A stretch of DNA of 47,835 nt from Anoxybacillus sp050480245 (GTDB taxonomy: Bacteria > Bacillota > Bacilli > Bacillales > Anoxybacillaceae), in NCBI GenBank assembly GCA_050480245.1, contig JBCNEQ010000020.1. The stretch is one strand, 5' to 3'. The position numbers were made by a program, and so were the translations under genes. Below the pieces are notes generated by a model. That model was given only the letters and a program-made list of their open reading frames with translations, did no database searches and was not told the origin of the DNA. Of the stretch, positions 7,773 to 17,848 are shown one piece after another; position 1 is the first letter of the stretch, and each line of letters begins with the position of its first letter.

Positions 7773-10700
7773 TTTATTTGAACAGCTCGAAAAGAAAATT
7801 TTAATTATTGACGGTGCGATGGGAACGATGATCCAAGCGGCCAACTTAACAGCGGACGATTTTGGCGGTGAAGCGTTTGAAGGATGTAACGAATATTTAA
7901 CGCTCACTGCCCCGCACGTCATTTCGCGTATTCATGAAGCTTATTTTGCGGCAGGTGCGGACATCGTCGAAACAAATACGTTTGGTGCGACACGCATCGT
8001 CTTAGACGAATACAACCTCGGCCATTTGGCGCTTGAATTAAATATCGAAGCCGCTAAACTCGCCAAACAAGTGGCAGAAAAATATACAACGAACGATTGG
8101 CCTCGCTTCGTAGCTGGCTCGATGGGCCCGACGACAAAAACGTTGTCTGTCACAGGCGGAGCAACGTTCGCTGAACTCGTTTCTTCCTATGAAGAACAAG
8201 CGCGCGGTTTATTGCTTGGCGGCGTCGATTTGTTGTTGTTAGAAACGTGCCAAGATACGTTAAACGTCAAAGCAGCTTTTATCGGCATAACAGAAGCGTT
8301 TAAAGCGGTCGGAAAACAAGTGCCGCTTATGATTTCTGGAACGATTGAACCGATGGGAACGACGCTTGCGGGTCAAACGATCGAATCGTTTTTTATTTCT
8401 ATTCAACATATGAAACCATTGGCGGTCGGCTTAAACTGCGCAACAGGTCCTGAATTTATGACCGATCATTTGCGCTCACTCGCTTCAATAGCGAACACGG
8501 CTGTCAGCTGTTATCCGAACGCAGGTCTTCCAGACGAAGAAGGGCGTTATCACGAAACACCGGAAATGCTCGCGAAAAAAATTCGCCAATTTGCCGAAAA
8601 AGGATGGTTAAATATCGTCGGCGGATGTTGCGGCACGACGCCAGAACATATTCGCGCGATCGCCGAAGCCGTTCGCGACATTCCACCGCGTACGATTCCG
8701 AAGCAGTTTGCAATGCACGCCGTCTCTGGCATTGATGCGCTCATTTACGACGAAACGATGCGCCCGCTTTTTGTCGGAGAACGAACAAACGTCATCGGTT
8801 CGCGCAAGTTTAAACGGCTCATTGCGGAAGGAAAATATGAAGAAGCGGCAGAAATTGCTCGCGCTCAAGTCAAAAACGGGGCGCACGTCATCGACATTTG
8901 TTTAGCGGACCCTGACCGCGATGAAAAAGAAGATATGGAGCAATTTATTCAACAAGTCGTGAAAAAAGTAAAAGTGCCGCTTGTTATCGACTCGACCGAT
9001 GAAGACGTCATCGCCTGCGCATTGTCGTATTCACAAGGAAAAGCGATCATTAACTCCATTAATTTAGAAGACGGAGAAGAGCGGTTTGAAAAAATTGTTC
9101 CGCTCCTTCATCAATACGGGGCAGCGGTCGTCGTCGGCACGATTGACGAACAAGGGATGGCGATTGATGCGAAACGAAAGCTGGACATCGCCCTTCGTTC
9201 ATACGATTTACTCGTCAACAAATACGGTGTTTCACCGCACGACATTATTTTCGATCCGCTCGTTTTTCCGATCGGCACAGGAGACGAACAATATATTGGC
9301 GCAGCAAAAGAGACGATCGAAGGCATTCGTCTCATTAAACAACATTTACCAAACTGTTTAACGATACTCGGCATTAGTAACGTGTCCTTCGGTTTGCCAC
9401 CTGTCGGACGCGAAGTGTTAAACTCCGTCTTTTTATACCATTGCACACAAGCCGGGCTCGATTATGCGATCGTCAATACGGAAAAATTAGAGCGATTCGC
9501 TTCCATTCCAGAAGAAGAAGTACGCTTAGCCGAGGCATTGTTATTCGACACAAACGATGAAACGTTAAACGCGTTTATTCAATTTTATCGCGATAAAACG
9601 AAACAGCCGAAACAAGCAAACGTCCATATGACGTTAGAAGAACGGCTCGCCACATACGTCATCGAAGGAACGAAAGACGGACTGATCGAAGATTTGACGC
9701 TCGCTTTACAAACGTACAGTCCGCTTGACATTATTAACGGTCCGTTGATGAAAGGGATGGATGAAGTCGGTCGCTTGTTTAATGATAACCAGCTCATCGT
9801 TGCGGAAGTACTGCAAAGCGCGGAGGTGATGAAAGCAGCGGTCGCCTTTTTAGAGCCGTATATGGAGAAAAATGAAACGAGCACGAAAGGAACGGTGCTG
9901 CTTGCGACCGTCAAAGGCGATGTGCACGACATCGGCAAAAATTTAGTCGACATCATTTTAAGCAACAACGGGTTCCGCGTCGTTGACTTAGGCATTAAAG
10001 TGACGCCACAACAACTGATCGAAGCGGTGCGTCACGAACAGCCAGATATGATTGGCTTGTCGGGGCTGCTTGTGAAATCGGCACAACAAATGGTGCTTAC
10101 CGCGCAAGACTTAAAACAAGCCGGCATTTCGTTACCGATTTTAGTTGGTGGCGCGGCTCTATCGCGCAAGTTTACTGATACGAAAATTGCCCCCGAATAT
10201 GACGGCATCGTCTTATACGCCAAAGACGCGATGGAAGGACTTACGCTTGCGAATCGCATCGTCCAACAAGACATCGCCTATGAGAAAAAAGAAAAAATTG
10301 AACGTGTAACGGAACGACAAAGCGCCGTCGCCGTCATGACAAAATCGAACGTGAAGCCGGCGCCCGTTTATGTTCCGACCGATACAGAGCGACATATATT
10401 GCAACACATTCCGCTTTCGTATATTGAACCGTACGTCAATTGGCAAATGCTTCTTGGCCACCATCTCGGTTTAAAAGGAAATGTAAAAAAGCTATTGGCG
10501 GAAGGAAACGAAAAAGCGATCATGTTAAAAGAGTTGATCGATGAACTGCTCGCTGAAGCAAAACAAACAACGTCACTTGCACCAAAAGCGGTATATCAAT
10601 TTTTCCCAGCGAAAAGCGACGGCAATACGGTCATCATTTACGACCCGCGCGATCAACAAACGGTCATTGAAACGTTTACGTTTCCAAGGCAAACGAAAGC

Positions 10701-11154
10701 ACCGTATTTATGTTTAGCAGACTATCTTTCTAATGAACAAATCGACTACGTCGGGCTATTTGCTGTCACCGCTGGAGCAGGTGTACGCGATTTAGCATTA
10801 CGTTTCAAAGAAGAAGGGCAGTTTTTAAAGAGCCATGCGATTCAAGCGTTAGCGCTTGAACTAGCGGAAGGATTAGCAGAGCGCGTTCATCAAATTATGC
10901 GCGACCGTTGGGGCTTTCCTGATTCGCCTGATTTTACGATGGAAGAACGGTTTGCAGCAAAATACCAAGGACAACGTTTTTCTTTCGGCTATCCTGCTTG
11001 TCCAAATCTCGAAGACCAAGAGAAACTATTCCGCCTTTTACGCCCAGAAGAAATCGGCATTCATTTAACGGAAGGCTATATGATGGAACCAGAAGCATCC
11101 GTTTCAGCGATCGTCTTCGCCCATCCGGAAGCGAGATACTTTAATGTGTTGTGA
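7765..11154 (+). CDS. metH: Cobalamin-dependent methionine synthase
   Basis: A full-length (1129 aa) four-module MetH that transfers the methyl of methyl-THF to homocysteine through methylcobalamin. In order: homocysteine-binding barrel with zinc site GGCCGTTP (near 285), pterin-binding barrel (FVGERTNVIGSRKF, near 340), helical cap and B12 domain with the histidine ligand motif GDVHDIGKN (near 718), and the SAM-binding reactivation domain (GYPACPNLEDQ near the C-terminus). ATG 7765 lies inside the yitJ end. The enzyme needs the product of the convergent cbi operon. Its stop codon is inside the terminator hairpin shared with btuR. Confidence 0.97.
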   Translation: MASLFEQLEKKILIIDGAMGTMIQAANLTADDFGGEAFEGCNEYLTLTAPHVISRIHEAYFAAGADIVETNTFGATRIVLDEYNLGHLALELNIEAAKLAKQVAEKYTTNDWPRFVAGSMGPTTKTLSVTGGATFAELVSSYEEQARGLLLGGVDLLLLETCQDTLNVKAAFIGITEAFKAVGKQVPLMISGTIEPMGTTLAGQTIESFFISIQHMKPLAVGLNCATGPEFMTDHLRSLASIANTAVSCYPNAGLPDEEGRYHETPEMLAKKIRQFAEKGWLNIVGGCCGTTPEHIRAIAEAVRDIPPRTIPKQFAMHAVSGIDALIYDETMRPLFVGERTNVIGSRKFKRLIAEGKYEEAAEIARAQVKNGAHVIDICLADPDRDEKEDMEQFIQQVVKKVKVPLVIDSTDEDVIACALSYSQGKAIINSINLEDGEERFEKIVPLLHQYGAAVVVGTIDEQGMAIDAKRKLDIALRSYDLLVNKYGVSPHDIIFDPLVFPIGTGDEQYIGAAKETIEGIRLIKQHLPNCLTILGISNVSFGLPPVGREVLNSVFLYHCTQAGLDYAIVNTEKLERFASIPEEEVRLAEALLFDTNDETLNAFIQFYRDKTKQPKQANVHMTLEERLATYVIEGTKDGLIEDLTLALQTYSPLDIINGPLMKGMDEVGRLFNDNQLIVAEVLQSAEVMKAAVAFLEPYMEKNETSTKGTVLLATVKGDVHDIGKNLVDIILSNNGFRVVDLGIKVTPQQLIEAVRHEQPDMIGLSGLLVKSAQQMVLTAQDLKQAGISLPILVGGAALSRKFTDTKIAPEYDGIVLYAKDAMEGLTLANRIVQQDIAYEKKEKIERVTERQSAVAVMTKSNVKPAPVYVPTDTERHILQHIPLSYIEPYVNWQMLLGHHLGLKGNVKKLLAEGNEKAIMLKELIDELLAEAKQTTSLAPKAVYQFFPAKSDGNTVIIYDPRDQQTVIETFTFPRQTKAPYLCLADYLSNEQIDYVGLFAVTAGAGVRDLALRFKEEGQFLKSHAIQALALELAEGLAERVHQIMRDRWGFPDSPDFTMEERFAAKYQGQRFSFGYPACPNLEDQEKLFRLLRPEEIGIHLTEGYMMEPEASVSAIVFAHPEARYFNVL

Positions 11155-11182
11155 AAAAGCTGACTTTAGTCAGCTTTTTCAC
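11151..11182. terminator. Bidirectional terminator between metH and btuR
   Basis: A perfect 14-bp stem (11151-11164 with 11169-11182) and a four-base loop TTTA. The A5/T5 tracts are part of the stem and serve both directions. Both flanking stop codons (metH TGA 11152-11154, btuR at 11179-11181) lie inside the hairpin. Confidence 0.9.
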
Positions 11183-11700
11183 AAATCAATCCCTTTGATC
11201 GCATGAACGCCTTCATGGTAATAATGTTTCACTTCTTTCATTTCCGTCACTAAATCAGCAAGTTGAATGATGTCCTCTTTTGCACCTCTTCCTGTTACGA
11301 CAACGTGCGTATGCGCAGGCTTGTTCATTAGCGTATGCACAACATCTTGTATTGGCAAAACATCGTCAATTGGAAACGATGTAATTGCTAACGCCACATT
11401 TAACTCATCTAAAATGACGACATCGTATATCCCCGATTGCACACGTTCTTTCGCTAACGACCACCCTTTTAGTAACGCTTCGCGATGCTCAGCTGGCGTT
11501 TTCGTCCATGTAAATCCTACACCTGTTTGATGCACGTCGATGCCGAGCTGCTGTAATATTTTCGCTTCGCCATATGGACGGTGCGGCGACTTAATAAATT
11601 GAATGACGATCACCTTTTTCCCATGACCTGCCGCACGAACGGCAAGACCGACCGCGGCAGTTGTTTTTCCTTTCCCGTCTCCTGTATAAACAATCACCAT
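11179..11700 (-). CDS. btuR: Cob(I)alamin / corrinoid adenosyltransferase (BtuR/CobO type)
   Basis: A 173-residue ATP:corrinoid adenosyltransferase that adds the 5'-deoxyadenosyl upper ligand to reduced cobyrinate diamide or cobalamin. It has the N-terminal P-loop YTGDGKGKTTAAVGLA and the downstream VVILDELNVAL typical of the CobA/CobO/BtuR fold. I set the start at ATG 11700, which overlaps the sumT stop as ATGGTGA and has GGAAG upstream; a GTG five codons earlier is possible but lacks a site. It is the last gene of the cobalamin operon, as btuR is in the Bacillus megaterium operon. Confidence 0.94.
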   Translation of the reverse strand: MVIVYTGDGKGKTTAAVGLAVRAAGHGKKVIVIQFIKSPHRPYGEAKILQQLGIDVHQTGVGFTWTKTPAEHREALLKGWSLAKERVQSGIYDVVILDELNVALAITSFPIDDVLPIQDVVHTLMNKPAHTHVVVTGRGAKEDIIQLADLVTEMKEVKHYYHEGVHAIKGIDL

Positions 11701-12443
11701 GTTTCTTCCATCCACTTTAACTGATCGTGCAGTTTCACAACATCCCCGACGACAATAATAGCAGGGGAAGAAAGTCTTTTCTCTTGTACGATGTCAACAA
11801 TCGTTTGTAACGTACCTACGACCGTTCGTTGCTCATTTGTCGTTGCCCATTCAATGACCGCCACCGGCGTATGCTCATCTTTTCCATGACGTTTCAGCTG
11901 TTCGCAAATGTAAGCGATATTTGCCATCCCCATATAAAATACGATCGTATCTGTCGCTTGACTTAATGCATCCCAACGAATGCGATCGCGCTCTCCGCTT
12001 TGATGTCCAGCGATGAACGTCACCCCACCCGCATAGTTGCGATGCGTCACCGGAATGCCAGCATATGCTGGCGCGGCCACACCAGCTGTCACCCCGGGGA
12101 CAATTTCATACGGAATGCCATGTGCGCGTAAATGTTCTGCCTCTTCGCCACCGCGACCGAACATAAACGGATCGCCGCCTTTTAATCGTACGACTGTTTT
12201 TCCTTGCAACGCATATTGTACAAGCCATTCGTGAATTTGTTGTTGAATATTTCCATGCTTTTTCGGTTCTTTTCCACAATATACAAATTCTGTCCCTTCT
12301 TTCGCGTAAGCCAACAGTTCGCGACTAATGAGGCGATCGTAAATAATAACGTCCGCCTTTTCAATACATTCTCGTCCATAAACAGTAATGAGCTTCGGAT
12401 TCCCTGGGCCTGCCCCGACAATGTACACTTTTCCTTTATGCAT
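11694..12443 (-). CDS. cobA: Uroporphyrinogen-III C-methyltransferase
   Basis: A 249-residue SUMT, which methylates uroporphyrinogen III at C2 and C7 to precorrin-2, the branch point into corrinoids and siroheme. The tetrapyrrole methylase signatures are clear: YIVGAGPGNPKLIT at the N-terminus and RLKGGDPFMFGRGGEE near residue 90. There is no fused CysG dehydrogenase or HemD domain. ATG 12443 is preferred, 8 nt after AGGGGAG; ATG 12449 is too close to that site. It overlaps the end of cbiP by 8 nt. The oxidation of precorrin-2 to sirohydrochlorin must be done by a gene elsewhere. Confidence 0.93.
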   Translation of the reverse strand: MHKGKVYIVGAGPGNPKLITVYGRECIEKADVIIYDRLISRELLAYAKEGTEFVYCGKEPKKHGNIQQQIHEWLVQYALQGKTVVRLKGGDPFMFGRGGEEAEHLRAHGIPYEIVPGVTAGVAAPAYAGIPVTHRNYAGGVTFIAGHQSGERDRIRWDALSQATDTIVFYMGMANIAYICEQLKRHGKDEHTPVAVIEWATTNEQRTVVGTLQTIVDIVQEKRLSSPAIIVVGDVVKLHDQLKWMEETW

Positions 12444-13950
12444 CACCATATCTCCCCTTTTGAAATTCGATCATTTTTCGTTCAATCGCTTTCACATCGA
12501 CATGTTTTTCAACACAATCAGCTAAGTCATCAAATGCTTGCGCTCGCAATTGCCGATAATGTGGGCGCTCCATTAACGGTGAAAGTTGTTTTTTTCCTCG
12601 CACATCATTTAGCAAATAATGACGAAACGCGTCGTTATGAAATATGTCGTGCATATACGTACCAATGATGCGTTCATCTTTTGTTTTACACCCGTCTGTT
12701 TTTCCTTTTAACAAAATAAGTGGATCACCTTGCTTTACGATCGAACGTCCCATATGAATTTCATAACCTTTTACATAAAACATTTCGTTTTTGTACACTA
12801 ATGTTCCTTCACATAATACTGTCGTTTTTTCACACGAGAGTGTCGTCTCAATCGGCAACAAACTTAATCCATCGATGTCATCGAGCGGTGTTTCAACATG
12901 AAACGGATCTTTTATACACTGTCCAAGCATTTGATATCCGCCACAAACACCGATTATTGTCACATCCGATCGTTCATATAAACGGCGAATGTGAGAAAAT
13001 AAACCGGTTTCTTTTAAAAAACGAACGTCTTCAATCGTATTTTTACTTCCAGGCAAAATGAGTATGTCTGGCTCGCCTAACGACGACGCATCCGACACAA
13101 ACCGCACGGAACAGTCTGGCTCTGCAAAAAACGGATCAATGTCTGTAAAATTTGACAAACGTGGGTATTGAATGACCGCTACATCGATCGCTTTCGTATC
13201 GTCTTTTTTTGTCGTATAACGAGAAAGCGTCACCGAATCTTCAGCATCGATTCGCATAGGCACATACGGCACAACCCCGAGCACCGGCACGCCTGTATAT
13301 TGCTCAAACCATCGCAGACCCGGTTGAAGAAGTGAAAGGTCGCCGCGAAATTTATTAATGATGACACCAATGACGCGGTGGCGATCTTGTTCCTCTAATA
13401 GCTGCAACGTGCCGACTAAACTCGCAAACACTCCGCCGCGTTCAATATCACCAACAAGCACGACCGGCGCATTCGCCATGCGTGCTACACGCATATTCAC
13501 AAGCTCCCGATCATTTAAATTTACCTCTGCGGGGCTTCCGGCTCCTTCGATGACGAGCCGATCGTATTGCTTCATCAACATATCAAGCGATTGTTGAATA
13601 AGCTGAAGTCCAGTATGAAAAAACTCGCTTCGGTAGTCGCTCGCCTTCATATTTCCGTACGGTTTTCCATGTACGACAATTTGCGCTTCTTGATCACGGC
13701 TTGGCTTAATTAAAATCGGATTCATATGCGTCGTCGCCAACACGCCTGCTGCTTCCGCCTGCACCCCTTGCGCGCGCCCGATTTCTTTTCCGTCAACCGT
13801 CACATATGAATTAAGCGACATATTTTGTGATTTAAATGGAGCCGTTTTCCATCCTTTTCGTGCAAAGATGCGACAAAAAGCAGTGGCAAGGATGCTTTTT
13901 CCGGCATCTGAATGCGTCCCTTGAAACATAATTGGAAGCGCCTTACGCAT
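12436..13950 (-). CDS. cbiP: Cobyric acid synthase (CbiP/CobQ)
   Basis: A 504-residue ATP- and glutamine-dependent amidotransferase that amidates side chains b, d, e and g of adenosylcobyrinate a,c-diamide. The N-terminal dethiobiotin-synthetase-like domain has the P-loop GTHSDAGKS and FKSQNMSLNS. The C-terminal class I glutaminase domain carries the nucleophile Cys in GVCGGYQMLG (near 340) and a late His in YMHDIFH. Start ATG 13950 overlaps cbiA by 8 nt. The B. megaterium cobI operon as I recall it lacks this gene at this position, so its inclusion makes this operon more complete. Confidence 0.95.
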   Translation of the reverse strand: MRKALPIMFQGTHSDAGKSILATAFCRIFARKGWKTAPFKSQNMSLNSYVTVDGKEIGRAQGVQAEAAGVLATTHMNPILIKPSRDQEAQIVVHGKPYGNMKASDYRSEFFHTGLQLIQQSLDMLMKQYDRLVIEGAGSPAEVNLNDRELVNMRVARMANAPVVLVGDIERGGVFASLVGTLQLLEEQDRHRVIGVIINKFRGDLSLLQPGLRWFEQYTGVPVLGVVPYVPMRIDAEDSVTLSRYTTKKDDTKAIDVAVIQYPRLSNFTDIDPFFAEPDCSVRFVSDASSLGEPDILILPGSKNTIEDVRFLKETGLFSHIRRLYERSDVTIIGVCGGYQMLGQCIKDPFHVETPLDDIDGLSLLPIETTLSCEKTTVLCEGTLVYKNEMFYVKGYEIHMGRSIVKQGDPLILLKGKTDGCKTKDERIIGTYMHDIFHNDAFRHYLLNDVRGKKQLSPLMERPHYRQLRAQAFDDLADCVEKHVDVKAIERKMIEFQKGRYGDA

Positions 13951-15304
13951 CGTCTTTCACCTCGCTACACGCCTTGAGCCATCGCTCAACAAGCAAAGGA
14001 TTTGATGGAAAATAAAAATGAACGTAGCCGGCAATAAGACGTTTATCCATATAGCCATCTAATTTACATCCTCGCAACCCTTTCACTTCATATGCAAACT
14101 TTTCTTCTTTGCGTGGGACAAACGTCGAGTAATGAAATTCGTGACCTTTTGCTCTGTCATATTCAAGCAAAAAGTTCCCCTTTCGTCCCGTCACTTCGCG
14201 ATATCCGAGAGCAGCGAGCTTTTGCTGCATACGTACGTATCCTGGGATGACGCCGACCATCTCATAATATCGTTCGTCAGTTGTCGTCATAATTCCTTCC
14301 GTTAAATACATAAATCCGCCGCACTCCGCAAGCGTCGGCAAACCGCGGTGAATCGCCTCGGCAATCGAACGCTTCGCTTGTTCATGACGGGCAAGTTCAG
14401 CTGCAAATTCCTCTGGAAATCCCCCTCCAATATATAACCCGTGTACATCGTGCGGAACGCATTCACCGACGAGTGGAGAAAAATAAACGAGTGTTGCCCC
14501 ATACGCCCGAAGCATTTCTAAATTTTCTTCGTAATAAAAATGAAATGCAGCATCTCTCGCGACAGCTATGCGCACATCGTACGTTTGCTTCGGCTGAAAA
14601 AATGGAGCGCTCGTCAGCTCATTCGCCTCGGCTAAGTCCCATATCGCATCCAAATCAACCGTTTTCTCTATTAGCTTGCCAAGCTCATTAAAAAACGGCT
14701 GAAGTTCTCCCCGCTCGACAGAAGGAACAAGCCCTAAATGACGCTCTGGAATCTTCAAATCGTTTTCTTTTAACAAATAGCCAACGACAGGAATACCGCA
14801 TCGTTGTTCAATCGCTTCTTTGACGAGGCGAAAATGCCCTTCGCTCCCAACGCGATTCGCAATAACTCCAACGATGCGAACGCGCTCATCAAACCGTTGA
14901 AACCCGCGCACGACAGCCGCCGCACTTCGCGCCATTCCTGAACAATCAACGACTAACAACACCGGGCTTTCCGTGATGATGCTAATTTCTGCAGTGGAAC
15001 CTTCATTTGCCGTCGCTCGCTTCCCATCAAATAGTCCCATCACCCCTTCGATGATCGACAAATGCGCTCCTTCGCTCCCACGGCTACATACGTGGCGCAC
15101 AATTTGTTCGTTCCCCATCCAACTATCTAAGTTGCGCGAACGTCTTCCTGTTACCGCTGTATGATACGTCGGATCAATATAATCAGGCCCGCACTTAAAA
15201 CCTTGCACAACATATCCTTTTTGTTTAAATGCGCTCATTAAGCCGAGCGTCACCGTCGTCTTGCCGACACCGCTTCCCGTTCCTGCAACGACAATTCTCC
15301 TCAC
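13943..15304 (-). CDS. cbiA: Cobyrinate a,c-diamide synthase (CbiA)
   Basis: A 453-residue glutamine-dependent enzyme that amidates the a and c carboxylates of cobyrinate. It has an N-terminal ATP-binding domain (VAGTGSGVGKTT, FKCGPDYIDP) and a C-terminal glutaminase domain with the nucleophile in LAECGGFMYL (near 330) and GGGFPEEF. The start is GTG 15304, which overlaps the cbiG stop as GTGA and has GGGAGG 7 nt upstream; a longer frame from 15319 adds only five residues and runs through the Shine-Dalgarno. Confidence 0.95.
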   Translation of the reverse strand: MRRIVVAGTGSGVGKTTVTLGLMSAFKQKGYVVQGFKCGPDYIDPTYHTAVTGRRSRNLDSWMGNEQIVRHVCSRGSEGAHLSIIEGVMGLFDGKRATANEGSTAEISIITESPVLLVVDCSGMARSAAAVVRGFQRFDERVRIVGVIANRVGSEGHFRLVKEAIEQRCGIPVVGYLLKENDLKIPERHLGLVPSVERGELQPFFNELGKLIEKTVDLDAIWDLAEANELTSAPFFQPKQTYDVRIAVARDAAFHFYYEENLEMLRAYGATLVYFSPLVGECVPHDVHGLYIGGGFPEEFAAELARHEQAKRSIAEAIHRGLPTLAECGGFMYLTEGIMTTTDERYYEMVGVIPGYVRMQQKLAALGYREVTGRKGNFLLEYDRAKGHEFHYSTFVPRKEEKFAYEVKGLRGCKLDGYMDKRLIAGYVHFYFPSNPLLVERWLKACSEVKDDA

Positions 15305-16380
15305 TCTTGTCCCTCCCATAGTGCAACAGAAATCGTCACATTCCCACTCTTTTTTTTCGTTAACACAAGCTTATTTTGTCCGCTATATCGCTTCGCTGCA
15401 GGTTCGCTTACACCATATGCCCCAGTATAGCGAAATACTGTTTCAGACGGTTCATCAATCGGAACGGCGTTTAATTGTTCGGGCGTATAAAAAATAAGCG
15501 GCCATCCATATTTGTTTGCGACGGCTAGCAACCCTTCTTCATCTTTTTTTAAATCGATCGTGCATAATGCTTTCACGCTTTTTAGCGAAAAACGAAGCTG
15601 TTGTAACGTATCGCAAATGACTTGTTCAATTTCTTGTGCGCTTGTCCCACGATTGCACCCGATGCCAATAACAATCACTTTCGGACGATACAACACTCCA
15701 TGTTGTAAAATGGCTTGTTCCTCTTTCTCGAGCAGCCGATGCGTCACAACTAATGCTGCATCAGGCCTTGCTTTCAGCGCTTCCGCAATCGACCCATATG
15801 TACGAATGTTCGCTGGAAGCGGTGCATCATATGTCCACCAATGCCGCTCCCCTGATTCTTGGACAATCGCGACGTGTTGCTCGTTCACAACGGCGGCGCT
15901 CACAGGTGTCAAATTGTTTTCATTTTCCCATTCCCATCCGAACGAGTGACCGAATAAGTCAACCGCAATCGTTTGCTGCACATCGGATGCTGTCGTAATG
16001 ACTGGACGGGCATGCAGCAATGCCGCTACTTGGCGCGTTAATTCGTTTGCCCCACCTAAATGGCCGGACAACACACTAATGACATGCTCCGCTTTATCAT
16101 CAATCACGACAACGGCTGGATCTGTTTTTTTATCTTTTAACAACGGCGCAATCATGCGTACAACGGCACCGAGCGAAATAATAAGAATGAGCCCGCGATA
16201 CGTCGCAAACCACGTTGCTAAATGAACGCGAACGTTCCCTGAAAATAAACGAATACCTTTTTGCTCTTCGTCACCTTTGGCAAACTTATCCGTATAATAA
16301 ATGTGCGCATCAGGAAGTTTTTCGTGCAGTTTTCTCGCTATTTCTACCCCATGCTTTGTAATCGCTACAACCGCATACAT
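15301..16380 (-). CDS. cbiG: Cobalt-precorrin-5A hydrolase (CbiG)
   Basis: A 359-residue CbiG, which opens the delta-lactone of cobalt-precorrin-5A and releases acetaldehyde, the ring-contraction step of the anaerobic route. The N-terminal domain has LSGHLGGANELTRQVA, and the C-terminal CobE/GbiG domain has VIGIGCNRGTSAQEIE. CbiG is diagnostic of the oxygen-independent pathway. ATG 16380 has AGGGAGGGAG upstream; the gap to cbiF is 2 nt. Confidence 0.94.
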   Translation of the reverse strand: MYAVVAITKHGVEIARKLHEKLPDAHIYYTDKFAKGDEEQKGIRLFSGNVRVHLATWFATYRGLILIISLGAVVRMIAPLLKDKKTDPAVVVIDDKAEHVISVLSGHLGGANELTRQVAALLHARPVITTASDVQQTIAVDLFGHSFGWEWENENNLTPVSAAVVNEQHVAIVQESGERHWWTYDAPLPANIRTYGSIAEALKARPDAALVVTHRLLEKEEQAILQHGVLYRPKVIVIGIGCNRGTSAQEIEQVICDTLQQLRFSLKSVKALCTIDLKKDEEGLLAVANKYGWPLIFYTPEQLNAVPIDEPSETVFRYTGAYGVSEPAAKRYSGQNKLVLTKKKSGNVTISVALWEGQE

Positions 16381-16382
16381 CT

Positions 16383-17150
16383 CTACTCCCTCCCTTTGCG
16401 ATAGCCGTGCGTAAATGTTTCATCATATAATTTTGAGCGATACGATGCATCTAGTTCATTCGAAAGTGCCCATCCCGCTAAAATAAGAGCGTGTTGGCGA
16501 ATGCCATGGCGCTGCATCTCTTCATGAAGCATGCCAACCGTTGTGCGTACAATTTTTTCGTCTGGCCACGTTGCTTTATACACAACAACGACAGGAGTAT
16601 GCTCACTCCACCCTGCTTCAAGAAGGGCTGCAGTCACTTTTTTCGTTAACGTTGCGCTTAAAAAAAGAGCGATTGTACAATGATGTTGCGCCAACGAAGC
16701 GAGCTGTTCTTTTTCAGGAACTGGGGTTCTTCCTTCTGCTCGCGTTAAAATGACCGTTTGCGTTAAATTCGGTACGGTCAATTCTACTTGTGCCGCAGCG
16801 GCGGCAGCAAATACAGAACTAACCCCCGGCACGATGTCAACGTCAATGCCTTCTTTTTTCAACAGCACAATTTGCTCCATCGTTGCTCCATAAACGGATG
16901 GGTCTCCTGTATGAAGACGGACGACCATGTTCCCTTTTTTCACTTCTTCACACATAAGTGAAACGATTTGCTTTAAATGCATGCCCGAAGTACAAAAAAT
17001 ACGCGCGTCTTTTTTGGCATATGTAAGCAACCCATCGTTAACAAGCGAATCCGTGTAAAAAATGACATCCGCTTGCTGCAACAGCTTCATTCCTCTGACT
17101 GTAATTAAATCGCTCGCTCCCGGACCAGCGCCGACAATATATATTTTCAC
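16383..17150 (-). CDS. cbiF: Cobalt-precorrin-4 C11-methyltransferase (CbiF)
   Basis: A 255-residue SAM-dependent tetrapyrrole methylase acting at C11 of cobalt-precorrin-4. Signatures: IYIVGAGPGASDLITVRG at the N-terminus, then ADVIFYTDSLV and RLHTGDPSVYGAT (near 85), the last typical of CbiF/CobM. ATG 17150 overlaps the cbiL stop as ATGA, so translation is coupled. Confidence 0.94.
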   Translation of the reverse strand: MKIYIVGAGPGASDLITVRGMKLLQQADVIFYTDSLVNDGLLTYAKKDARIFCTSGMHLKQIVSLMCEEVKKGNMVVRLHTGDPSVYGATMEQIVLLKKEGIDVDIVPGVSSVFAAAAAAQVELTVPNLTQTVILTRAEGRTPVPEKEQLASLAQHHCTIALFLSATLTKKVTAALLEAGWSEHTPVVVVYKATWPDEKIVRTTVGMLHEEMQRHGIRQHALILAGWALSNELDASYRSKLYDETFTHGYRKGRE

Positions 17151-17848
17151 TTTCTCACCACCATTAATGTTAAATAAGGTAATGACACTTGCTCCAACTG
17201 TTCAATATTCCATATGACCTCTTCGTGAGATGTCACTTTTGTCACAACTGCTGCTTTGTTTGTTATATTCATCTCCCTTAAAATGGCAAGAAGCAGCGAC
17301 ATCACTTTTGCGACTTTTAAAAAAATGACGCAATCGTGCGTTTCAATCACTTTTTTCATCGCATCATAATCATCTCGTGCTGGGACGATGGCAACTGTCT
17401 CATCCCCATCCGCTAGTGGCAACTGCAAACGTGCTGCCGCCCCATTCATTGATGAAATGCCAGGTACAATTTCAATCGAAACGTCTGGATATTTCATTTG
17501 CATCGTGCGCATAAAATGAATCCATGTGCTATATAAAAGCGGATCTCCTTCCGTCACAAACGCAACATGTTTTCCTGCGCGTAAATACTCCCATACAGCA
17601 TCGGCCGTTTCATCCCACTTTTTGCGCAATACATCTTCATTTTTCGTCATCGGAAATACAAGACCAAGCATATGTTTTTCCTCTGAAGAAAAGTACGCAT
17701 CAATAATTTGTTGCGCATAACTTTTACTGCCATTCGCCTTTTTTGGATAAGCAATGACGTGCGCCTCTTTCAATCTACGAAACGCTTTGACTGTTAGTAG
17801 TTCTGGGTCCCCCGGACCAACTCCTATGCCGTATAACGTACCAATCAT
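17147..17848 (-). CDS. cbiL: Cobalt-factor-II C20-methyltransferase (CbiL)
   Basis: A 233-residue tetrapyrrole methylase that methylates C20 of cobalt-factor II. It shows TLYGIGVGPGDPELLTVKA at the N-terminus, VIAYPKK, and TEGDPLLYSTW (near 100). I set the start at ATG 17848, which overlaps the cbiET stop as ATGA and follows GAGGGA; the six-codon longer frame is less likely. Confidence 0.93.
   Translation of the reverse strand: MIGTLYGIGVGPGDPELLTVKAFRRLKEAHVIAYPKKANGSKSYAQQIIDAYFSSEEKHMLGLVFPMTKNEDVLRKKWDETADAVWEYLRAGKHVAFVTEGDPLLYSTWIHFMRTMQMKYPDVSIEIVPGISSMNGAAARLQLPLADGDETVAIVPARDDYDAMKKVIETHDCVIFLKVAKVMSLLLAILREMNITNKAAVVTKVTSHEEVIWNIEQLEQVSLPYLTLMVVRK

Noticed and set aside
12204..12668. 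A 154-codon plus-strand frame opposite cobA and cbiP.
   Set aside because: It is antisense to two intact enzymes with family motifs and overlaps their junction; no start signal.
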